From Pedobacter caeni (GTDB lineage Bacteria > Bacteroidota > Bacteroidia > Sphingobacteriales > Sphingobacteriaceae), in contig NZ_FQUQ01000006.1 in the NCBI RefSeq assembly GCF_900129215.1, positions 127,032 through 191,031 on the forward strand: 64,000 nucleotides of DNA, given 5' to 3'. Positions within the stretch are counted from its first letter, which is position 1, and each line of letters starts with the position of its first letter. This document shows, in pieces, positions 51,854 through 59,472 of this stretch. Under the pieces are notes generated by a model. It saw nothing but the letters and a program-made list of their open reading frames with translations. It ran no database searches and was not told the origin of the DNA. Both the position numbers and the translations under genes were made by a program.

Positions 51854-52711
51854 ATGCAGAATCCCTCCTGTTCAAGCCAATATGATAAGATGATCAAAGA
51901 GAATATGAATGAAGCCATGCCGGATATACTGAGTGGTGTTCTCGGTATTCAGGCCGCAAGAGCAGAGGATCTTGCAGAACGCATACAATATACGAAGGAA
52001 AGAATTCCTGATCAGCTGAAAAAGATCACGGATGATTCAGGAGAAACCTTTGTATTACATATAGAGTGGCAATTGAAAAACGATGCCGAAATGATTGACC
52101 GGATGCTGGAATACCGGGCAATGTTAAGGAGGAAGTACAGGATCAACATCAGGCAATATGTATTGTTCATGGGAAAAACAACATCAACAATGATAAACAG
52201 AATCGAAGAAAGAGATCTGAAATTCCGTTTTCATCTGATTGTTTTATATCAAATAGATTATAAGGTGTTCCTGGCCTCAGAAAAACCGGAACAGAAAATA
52301 CTGGCGGTACTTGGGGATTTTTGTAAAGAGGATCCCGAAACCGTTTTAAGAAAAATAATTGAAGGAATAAAAGCAAAAACCAAGGGAAGTCTGGCTGGGC
52401 AAAGGTATATGAATCAGCTCAGGATATTGGTGCAGTTAAGAAATTTAGAAACACAATTTAATCATATTATGGAATCAGTAAGCACATTTTTTAAAGAAGA
52501 AAGAGATCCTTATTACATCAGGGGATTTCAAAAAGGTACAGAAAAGGCAGCGATTAAGGCAGCAATCAGAGCATCATCTGAATTTGCAGAAAGATTAATT
52601 GAGGGTACAGACCATACTGATGAAGTCATTGCTAAATTAGCTGGCGTAACTGTCCCATTTGTTAAAAGAAAACGACGTGCGTTAATCAAAAAGAAAAACA
52701 TCAATGAATAA
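51854..52711 (+). CDS. Rpn family nuclease / PD-(D/E)XK transposase-like protein
   Basis: A 285-residue protein. The PD-(D/E)XK core is seen at about 20-120 with 'YDKMIKENMNEAMPDIL' as the family start, the catalytic E-x-Q in 'FVLHIEWQLKND' and 'MIDRMLEYRAMLRRKYR'. The C-terminus (about 210-285) is 'FFKEERDPYYIRGFQKGTEK' followed by an Ala-rich helix. Rpn proteins are DNA endonucleases that promote RecA-independent recombination and are often mobile or phage-defence related. Many family members are decayed; this one looks complete. The next gene repeats its C-terminal tail. Confidence 0.8.
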   Translation: MQNPSCSSQYDKMIKENMNEAMPDILSGVLGIQAARAEDLAERIQYTKERIPDQLKKITDDSGETFVLHIEWQLKNDAEMIDRMLEYRAMLRRKYRINIRQYVLFMGKTTSTMINRIEERDLKFRFHLIVLYQIDYKVFLASEKPEQKILAVLGDFCKEDPETVLRKIIEGIKAKTKGSLAGQRYMNQLRILVQLRNLETQFNHIMESVSTFFKEERDPYYIRGFQKGTEKAAIKAAIRASSEFAERLIEGTDHTDEVIAKLAGVTVPFVKRKRRALIKKKNINE

Positions 52712-52724
52712 ATAAGGACACATT

Positions 52725-52967
52725 ATGGATTCAACAAGAACTTTTTTCAAAGAGGAAAGGGATCCTTATTACATCAAGGGATTTCAAAAAGGCGTTGAGA
52801 GTGGAAAAAACAGGGAAAGAGCCAGGGCATCAGCTGAATTTGCAGAAAGGCTGATTCTGGGTACAAATCATACTGATGAAATCATTGCGATCCTGGCAGG
52901 GGTGACCATTGCTTTTGTAAAAGCAAAGCGCCACTCGGTAGCCAAAAAGAACCGCATAAAGAAATAA
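52725..52967 (+). CDS. Orphan copy of the Rpn C-terminal tail
   Basis: An 80-residue protein starting 13 bases after the Rpn gene. 'TFFKEERDPYYIKGFQKGVE' and 'ASAEFAERLILGTNHTDEII' and 'AGVTIAFVKAKRHSVAKKN' repeat residues about 210-285 of the upstream protein almost word for word. It has its own ATG and probably its own product. Rpn genes are known to make a short C-terminal product from an internal start; here the tail is duplicated as a separate gene. A long terminator hairpin follows. Confidence 0.65.
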   Translation: MDSTRTFFKEERDPYYIKGFQKGVESGKNRERARASAEFAERLILGTNHTDEIIAILAGVTIAFVKAKRHSVAKKNRIKK

Positions 52968-52973
52968 ACAAGA

Positions 52974-53025
52974 ATTACCTGATTTTGTATCACGAAAACA
53001 ATTTCATGATGCAAAATCAGGTAAT
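52974..53025. terminator. Long hairpin, bidirectional terminator
   Basis: ATTACCTGATTTTG and CAAAATCAGGTAAT (52974-52987 and 53012-53025) are perfect reverse complements; the inner part continues as an imperfect stem. It lies between the convergent Rpn-tail gene and the barrel protein gene. Confidence 0.8.
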
Positions 53026-53037
53026 GTGGGATAGAGA

Positions 53038-53757
53038 TTATCTTTTTCCGGAAAGTGTATAGCCAAGGGTTAAGGAAAAACCCCGGTTATAGATCTTCCA
53101 CTGACTGTCATTTCTTTCAGTATGCTCTATTAAAGGAGTAAGACCATGGGAATATCTGGCCTGTATGTTCAGGCCATTCTTCAACTCATAACCCAATCCG
53201 GCCAAAAGTCCGGCATCAAGTTTTTGAGTGTAATTCCCTGTTTGTTTTGCATCTCCAAAAATACTTTTGTCCGTGTAAAGTGCTCCTGACTCATTTTTTC
53301 GCTGAATGGAGGAAGACACTAAGACTGCTGCATAAGGCCCGGCAAAAATCTGCAGGCCCTCCAGTTGAAAGCTCAGACTAAAGGGAGCAAGATCCAGGTA
53401 AACATTTTTATACTTGCTGTCAAAAGCCGAAGAACTCGAATCTTCTGCTATTTTTAGTATCGCTCCCTTTTGAAGGATAGAGAGCTCATGCTTGATGCTC
53501 AAATATTTGTTCAGTTTTGTATTGAGCTCTATTCCAAAATAATAGCCACCCAAATAAAGCGGTTTTCCTCCCGTAGAAAACTCACTTAGCCCCGCTCCTG
53601 CAATCGAAAAATGGGAATAACCTGCTTTCAGGCCAAAACTCAGTTTCCCGGCCTCTGCTGTTTCTTTATGATCTTCCTGAGTTATTCCTATCGTTGTCTG
53701 GGCCATTCCAACAGTTGTCAGAAGCAGCCCCAATAACACCATAATTATCTTTTTCAT
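53038..53757 (-). CDS. Small outer-membrane beta-barrel protein
   Basis: A 239-residue protein with a signal peptide (MKKIIMVLLGLLLTTVGMAQ). Residues about 40-239 show alternating beta strands with aromatic girdles ('FGLKAGYSHFSIAGAG', 'YLGGYYFGIELNTKLNKYLS', 'FSLTLGYTLSGKR'), as in PorT/OmpW-type barrels. It is the last gene of the metal-efflux run, 17 bases after the TolC-family gene, and may be an accessory outer-membrane part of it. Confidence 0.75.
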   Translation of the reverse strand: MKKIIMVLLGLLLTTVGMAQTTIGITQEDHKETAEAGKLSFGLKAGYSHFSIAGAGLSEFSTGGKPLYLGGYYFGIELNTKLNKYLSIKHELSILQKGAILKIAEDSSSSAFDSKYKNVYLDLAPFSLSFQLEGLQIFAGPYAAVLVSSSIQRKNESGALYTDKSIFGDAKQTGNYTQKLDAGLLAGLGYELKNGLNIQARYSHGLTPLIEHTERNDSQWKIYNRGFSLTLGYTLSGKR

Positions 53758-53774
53758 TTCCTGTTTTTTATCTA

Positions 53775-55070
53775 TTAAAACTCAATATCCCAGATCCCGG
53801 CAGCTCTTTCCAGTTCCAGCAACGCATTTCCATGTACATTCAGCGTTTCCAGATAGCTTTGTTGAACATCATTGAACGTTCGCTGGGCAGTAAGGACTTC
53901 CAGAAGCGAAGTTTCTCCACGTTTATAGCTGTACACCTTTCCGTCCAGCACTTTTTGTGCATCCAGTAACATCCCTTCTCCAAACTGTGCAACCTGCTTC
54001 CGGCTAGCCAGGTAATTATAATAGGCCTGGGTAACCTCTGTTTGAATCTGCAATTCGGTTTGTTTGTACAATACTTCCGCCTGCTGAACTCCATATCTGG
54101 CTGATTTTAATGCGCCCTGATTTTGATTGGAAAATTTTAAGGGGATACTAAACCCAATGGTCACATTTGTAGAGGAAGGTGTAGGTGCCACCGCATTCGC
54201 AACAACAGAATTTGAGGCCAGGCCAAGAGAAAGGCCCAAATCAAGCGTTCTGCTGGCTTTAGCAAGCTTAAGTAGGCTAACAGATATCTCGTTACTTTTT
54301 AAGGCAGCCAGCAGGTCCGTACGGCGATTCTGAGCATTTAAGATCAGCTCTTGCAGATTGAAAACTCTATCGAGCTTTTTCATATCTGCTTCCGGCTGGT
54401 AAAACAAATCCTGTTGTTTTGATCCGATGAGCAGGTTCAGGTTAGCGACCGCCGCTTTCCAGTCGGCCTCCTGCTGGAAAACTTCATTCAGCTGAGATGC
54501 TGCTTCCAGTCTGGATTGCCGGGCATCAACGGCTGTAATTGCCCCCAGTTTTAAACGAATGCTATCCGAACTGCTTAGTCTTCTCATCATTTCATAAGAG
54601 TTCATTTTGACACGCAACAGTTCCTTTTCCTTGATTGCATTGAGATAAGCAGCGCTTGCATCCACCCTGAGGTTTCTGAAATAATCATCCAATAAAAGCT
54701 GCGCCAGCTCTGCTTCCCTGTTGGCAAGGTTAATTCTCGCCCTTCTTTTGCCGCCCAGTTCCAGCGTATAGCTTAATCCTGAACTGATTTCATAACCCAT
54801 TTTCATGCGGCGCTGTCCATGATCTCCTACTCCAAAACTCAGTTCAGGGTCGGGAAAGACCTTCGCACTCAGCGCATCCGCCTGGGCAATGCTGACTTTG
54901 AATTTCTCTGCAGCATAGCCAAGGTTGTGTTCTCCTACCATTTTCAAATAGGTTGGGAAGGTTAATTTCAATTGCTTAAAAGCCGTATCAACCTGAGCAG
55001 CAACCCTTCCTCCGGAAAACAACATCAACAAGATCAGGAGGCCGTTTTTATAATCATTAAGTAAGTTCAT
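53775..55070 (-). CDS. TolC family outer-membrane factor
   Basis: A 431-residue efflux outer-membrane protein (signal peptide, cleavage near 'RVAAQ'). Long coiled-coil helices and the two repeats of the family are visible ('AREA'-like 'NREAELAQLLLDDYFRNLRV', 'SYLETLNVHGNALLELERAA'). It is the channel for the RND pump encoded just upstream: its first 14 bases overlap the end of the pump gene, so they are co-translated. Confidence 0.92.
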   Translation of the reverse strand: MNLLNDYKNGLLILLMLFSGGRVAAQVDTAFKQLKLTFPTYLKMVGEHNLGYAAEKFKVSIAQADALSAKVFPDPELSFGVGDHGQRRMKMGYEISSGLSYTLELGGKRRARINLANREAELAQLLLDDYFRNLRVDASAAYLNAIKEKELLRVKMNSYEMMRRLSSSDSIRLKLGAITAVDARQSRLEAASQLNEVFQQEADWKAAVANLNLLIGSKQQDLFYQPEADMKKLDRVFNLQELILNAQNRRTDLLAALKSNEISVSLLKLAKASRTLDLGLSLGLASNSVVANAVAPTPSSTNVTIGFSIPLKFSNQNQGALKSARYGVQQAEVLYKQTELQIQTEVTQAYYNYLASRKQVAQFGEGMLLDAQKVLDGKVYSYKRGETSLLEVLTAQRTFNDVQQSYLETLNVHGNALLELERAAGIWDIEF

Positions 55071-58000
55071 TCGTGTTGGTATTAGTCGTTAATAATTTAG
55101 TTTCCTGATCTGTCCTGCTGCCCTCTCCTTTTCGCTCCAGCAGGTAGTAAAGCGCCGGAAGCGCGTATAAGGTGATCGCAGTAGAAAAGAGCAGACCATA
55201 AACAATAACTGTTGCCAGTGGACGCTGTACATCGGAACCTATCCCTGTTGCAAGGGAGGCAGGTAACAGGCCCAGAACAGCCACTGTAGCCGTCATCAGT
55301 ACCGGCCGGAACCGATGCTTTGCGCCTTCAATTACCGCAGTCTTTAATACCATCCCTTGTTTGCGGAGGTTATTGATATGGGAAATCATGATGACTCCGT
55401 TTTGAATGGCCACTCCAAACAAGGCAATAAAGCCCACTGCAGAAGAGACATTGAGCGTCATTCCCCTCAGATTTAAAGCCAGCATCCCACCAAATAAAGC
55501 CAAGGGAACGATGGTCAGAATCAGTCCTGCCTGATTGAACTTTCCGAAGGCCACATAGAGCAATAAAAACATGATGGCTAAGGCAAGCGGGACAATCACC
55601 AACAACCTGGAATAGGCACGGTTCTGGTTTTCAAACTGACCTCCCCACTCGATGCTGTATTGATCATGATCGTATTTAACGTTCGCATCAATCTTACCTT
55701 TAGCCTCTCTAAGTAAAGAAGATAAATCCGTACCCCTCATGTTAAGCTTTACCGTCAAATGCCTTCTGTTGGTTTCCCTCGTGATGGTACTTTCTCCTGT
55801 ACTTAACCTGATCTCTGCTACCTGAGACAAGGGAATTTTTGCCCCTTCATTGTTCTTCAGCATCAGGTTCCCAATCTTCTCAGGGCTATCCCTGCTCTCC
55901 TCTTTATAGCGACAAATCACATCGTAAACCTTATTGCCCATGAAGACCTGAGAAACTGCTTTTCCGCCAATGGCCACTTCTATCAGATTTCCTACATCCG
56001 AAACATTCAATCCATATTGGGCAATCTTTTCCCGGTCTGCATGAATCTGTAGCTGGGGAAGCGGAGGCTCCTGATCGATCGCAATGTCTACCGCCCCTTT
56101 CACCGTTTTCAGTGTACGCTGAATGTCTTCGGCAATTCGCCTGGTCTCTTTAAAATTATCGCCATAGACCTTCACCACGAGTTCACTGTGTGCCCCTGAA
56201 ATTTTATCCATTACGCCATCAATCATGGGCTGTGCAAAGCCAACTGTATACCCTGGCATGCTTTCATATTCTTTGGACAATTCCTCGATCAGATCGGACT
56301 TGGTTTTGCCCCTTGGCCATTGGGAATAAGGTAAAATCCCGATTGAACATTCGAAGTGAGAAGCGGTAAAGGGATCGGTCCCATCGTCGTTTCTTCCTGC
56401 CTGAATCATCATATAAGTCACCTCCTTATGTTTCATCGTCCGCTGCCGTAGGGTATCACTCATCTCTCTGGACTTCTCTACCGTAATCCCCGGAGGAAGC
56501 TGAACCTGTAACCATATAGAACCTTCATCTAAAGGAGGTAAGAAATCCTTTCCTACAGAAAAACTTAAAGCAATAGCCGCGGCTAGAACTAGCCCAAGTG
56601 GTAGAAAAACTTTGCGGGGCTGCTGCATGATTTTACCAATTCTACTATGGTAAGCAACACTCAGTTTCTCCAGCCATTTGTTGTGATACAATTTTTTAGG
56701 CTTGCGGTAAGTGAGGTAAGCAAGACCCGGAATCAGGAGCAAGGCAACGGCCAGAGCGCCGAGCAAAGCATAGCCGACGGTAAAGGCCATAGGGGTAAAA
56801 AGTTTCTTTTCTACCCTTTCAAAAGCAAACAAAGGCAGGTAAGCAGTGATGATAATCAGTGTCGCAAAAAAGATCGGTTTTGCCACACTAAAAGCCCGCT
56901 CCGCAATTGACTTTTCTTCCAGAATTTCCTCAGGATGATCCTCTCTTTTTTTGAGAATCGTTTCCATCATTACGATTGCACCGTCGACAATAATTCCGAA
57001 ATCTATCGCTCCCAGCGAAAGCAGATTGGCCGGAATATTCGTCAGTTTCATCAGGATAAAAGCGATGAGCAAGGAGATCGGAACCGTGATCGCTACCAAT
57101 AGCGCGCCTCTCCAACTGCCCAGAAAGACAATCAAAACCACGATCACCAACGCCATTCCTTCGATCAGGGTATGGGAAACGGTATTCAAAGTGGTATCTA
57201 CCAGATCCGTACGGTCTAAAAAAGTGTGAATCTTTACCCCTTCAGGAAGCAGGCCGCTATTGAGTTCATCCACAGCCTTATTGATCCCCGAAAGGACATC
57301 TGAGGGATTTTCCCCTTTTAGCAACAATACAATTCCTTCAATACTCTCGCTATAGTTTCGGCTCCGGTCGGTATACCCCAATACCCCTTTCCGCTCCAGA
57401 TTTCCGTATTTTAACGTTCCCAGGTCATTCAACAGAATTGGTACACCTTTTTGCGTCCGGACCACAATGCGACCAAGATCTTCCAGGTTCCGCAGCAAGC
57501 CGATTCCGCGAACCACGTAGCCTTGTTCTCCTCTGTTGAGGATACTTCCACCAACATTTGCATTGTTTTTACCGATCGTTTCTTCCACATCATCAATGCT
57601 CAGCTGGTATTGTTCCAGCTTTTCAGGATGGAGTTCGATCTGGTACTGCGTCGTAATCCCGCCAAAGTTAGTGACATCGGCTACGCCTGAAACCTGTTTG
57701 ATTTTGGGGATGATGAGCCAGTTTTGAAGATCGGTCAGTTCCCGGAGGTCATGCCCCTTACTTTCAATCACATACCTGTAAATCTCCCCCGTGGGTGAAG
57801 TGAGGGGATCCAGACCAGGTTTCGCTCCATAGGGAAGTTCGACCTCATTGAGCCGTTCCTGAATGCGCGTACGCGCAAAATAATCGTCTGTGCCGTCGTT
57901 AAACACAATCGTGACCATAGAGAGTCCAAATGTACTTTTGCTTCGCATCACGTGCATCCCAGGCATTCCATTTAAGGCCCGTTCTACCGGAATGGTAATC

Positions 58001-58188
58001 TGTTGTTCTACTTCTTCTGCGGCGAGACCGGGAACCTGGGTAACGACCTGAGAAGTTACATCAGCAATGTCCGGGTAAGCTTCTACGGCAAGTTTTGTCC
58101 AGGAATAATAGCCAAATATGCCCAGAAGGAGGAATAAAGCCAGCATCAGCCAGCGCTTTTGTATGGCGGTAAGTACAATATTCTTCAT
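55057..58188 (-). CDS. czcA: CzcA/CusA family heavy-metal RND efflux pump
   Basis: A 1043-residue inner-membrane antiporter (usual length 1030-1060). Typical features are 'AYPDIADVTSQVVTQVPGLA' at the start, 'LPEGVKIHTFLDRTDLVDTT' in the porter, and 'LGAIDFGIIVDGAIVMMETI' with the proton-relay Asp residues in membrane helix 4. 'DFGIIVDGA' is the heavy-metal-exporting signature. The three Met that define CusA (Cu/Ag) are not evident, so a divalent cation such as Zn, Co or Cd is a better guess. It is flanked by its adaptor upstream and its outer-membrane factor downstream. Confidence 0.94.
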   Translation of the reverse strand: MKNIVLTAIQKRWLMLALFLLLGIFGYYSWTKLAVEAYPDIADVTSQVVTQVPGLAAEEVEQQITIPVERALNGMPGMHVMRSKSTFGLSMVTIVFNDGTDDYFARTRIQERLNEVELPYGAKPGLDPLTSPTGEIYRYVIESKGHDLRELTDLQNWLIIPKIKQVSGVADVTNFGGITTQYQIELHPEKLEQYQLSIDDVEETIGKNNANVGGSILNRGEQGYVVRGIGLLRNLEDLGRIVVRTQKGVPILLNDLGTLKYGNLERKGVLGYTDRSRNYSESIEGIVLLLKGENPSDVLSGINKAVDELNSGLLPEGVKIHTFLDRTDLVDTTLNTVSHTLIEGMALVIVVLIVFLGSWRGALLVAITVPISLLIAFILMKLTNIPANLLSLGAIDFGIIVDGAIVMMETILKKREDHPEEILEEKSIAERAFSVAKPIFFATLIIITAYLPLFAFERVEKKLFTPMAFTVGYALLGALAVALLLIPGLAYLTYRKPKKLYHNKWLEKLSVAYHSRIGKIMQQPRKVFLPLGLVLAAAIALSFSVGKDFLPPLDEGSIWLQVQLPPGITVEKSREMSDTLRQRTMKHKEVTYMMIQAGRNDDGTDPFTASHFECSIGILPYSQWPRGKTKSDLIEELSKEYESMPGYTVGFAQPMIDGVMDKISGAHSELVVKVYGDNFKETRRIAEDIQRTLKTVKGAVDIAIDQEPPLPQLQIHADREKIAQYGLNVSDVGNLIEVAIGGKAVSQVFMGNKVYDVICRYKEESRDSPEKIGNLMLKNNEGAKIPLSQVAEIRLSTGESTITRETNRRHLTVKLNMRGTDLSSLLREAKGKIDANVKYDHDQYSIEWGGQFENQNRAYSRLLVIVPLALAIMFLLLYVAFGKFNQAGLILTIVPLALFGGMLALNLRGMTLNVSSAVGFIALFGVAIQNGVIMISHINNLRKQGMVLKTAVIEGAKHRFRPVLMTATVAVLGLLPASLATGIGSDVQRPLATVIVYGLLFSTAITLYALPALYYLLERKGEGSRTDQETKLLTTNTNTNELT

Positions 58189-58247
58189 TTGTATATTTTT
58201 TGTACGTGTAATGATTTGAGGTCTTTGTTATGTTGCTTTCAGCAGGG

Positions 58248-59354
58248 TTATTTTGCTTCCAGCAGGTAAAAACCGCCTTCAGACACAATCGTTTCTCCCG
58301 GTTTAAGTCCGGAAAGGATCACCATTCTCCCTTCATCGGTAGCTGCTGTCTGTACCTTCCGGCGAATAAAGCTTCCTGCAGTGGTTTGCAGAAAGACAAA
58401 GCTGTCCTCATTCATCTGCAGGACAGATTTAAGCGGCACAACGGTTACATTCTGAGGCATATCTTTAAAATTGACGGTCACATACATTCCTGGTTTAAGG
58501 GCATAATCTTTGTTTTCACATTCGATCAGAACCTTTACACTCCTGGTTTCTTCATCCACCAGTTCATCAACATGGTATACTTTACCTGCAATTTTACGTC
58601 CCGGATAAGCAGCGATCTCTATGGTCGTTTCATCCCCCTGACGGATAAAGCGGATGTCCTTTTCTTTGACCTGTCCGGCGATCCAGACTTTATTCAATTC
58701 TGCGATTTTAGCGTGTGGAACTTCATCACTTTTCAGGTAATGGCCGGTCACCAGTTCATTCTGAATCACCTCACCTTTGATGGGGGACCGGATGATCAAT
58801 GGTTGCCCTAAAACCATTTTCTCCGGGTCTGTCTGATAGATTTTAAGCGCTGCTTTTAAATTTTCGTACGCTTTTAAACTCAGCTCATAAGCTACCTCTG
58901 CCTCTTCTAAGTCTTTAACTGAACCCACTTCATTTTTTTTGAGGTCCTGCTGACGTTTTAAATTCAATCCGGCCTTCTTTAATTCCGATTTTGCAGCGAA
59001 AAAATTCTTCTGGGTTTCTATAAATTCCGCTGATACCATTTCGAAAAGCGGGGTCCCGGGATCCACCTTCATTCCCAGCTTCATGAACACCTTCAATACC
59101 CTTCCCGAAAAGGGCGGAGCGATGTCCGCATAGAAGTTTGGAATCGCTTTTACCGTCCCGGCACTGCTGAGACTCATGCGGTAAGGGACTTCAGCAACGG
59201 TATCCAGCTTTATTTTATGTTGCAGATTTGAATTCGCAGCAATCACTACCGTATCCCCAAGCAGGTGATAATTTGCGGTTTGTTCTTTGTCTTTTTTTGG
59301 GGCACAGGAAGCCATGAACAGTACGAAACTGCCCGCTAGAAAAATGTATTTCAT
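58248..59354 (-). CDS. czcB: RND efflux periplasmic adaptor (CzcB/CusB type) lipoprotein
   Basis: A 368-residue adaptor with lipobox 'FMASC' (Cys17). The barrel-sandwich and hairpin domain is at about 70-235 ('PPFSGRVLKVFMKLGMKVDP', 'IKGEVIQNELVTGHYLKSDE'), the coiled hairpin at about 115-165 and the beta barrel at about 215-290 ('YVTVNFKDMPQNV'). It links the RND pump to the outer-membrane channel. It is the first gene of the four-gene efflux operon. The 118-base upstream gap holds the promoter, with AGATTTTG as a weak -7 candidate. Confidence 0.93.
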   Translation of the reverse strand: MKYIFLAGSFVLFMASCAPKKDKEQTANYHLLGDTVVIAANSNLQHKIKLDTVAEVPYRMSLSSAGTVKAIPNFYADIAPPFSGRVLKVFMKLGMKVDPGTPLFEMVSAEFIETQKNFFAAKSELKKAGLNLKRQQDLKKNEVGSVKDLEEAEVAYELSLKAYENLKAALKIYQTDPEKMVLGQPLIIRSPIKGEVIQNELVTGHYLKSDEVPHAKIAELNKVWIAGQVKEKDIRFIRQGDETTIEIAAYPGRKIAGKVYHVDELVDEETRSVKVLIECENKDYALKPGMYVTVNFKDMPQNVTVVPLKSVLQMNEDSFVFLQTTAGSFIRRKVQTAATDEGRMVILSGLKPGETIVSEGGFYLLEAK

Positions 59355-59472
59355 TTGTGTTGTTTTTTTACGTTTGAAAGAGAGAATTCTCAGCGCAAAA
59401 TCTCAGATTTCTTTGTTTACAAGGACTAAACTCTCAATTTTAACAATTTTTAACTATTTTTTATTCAAATAC

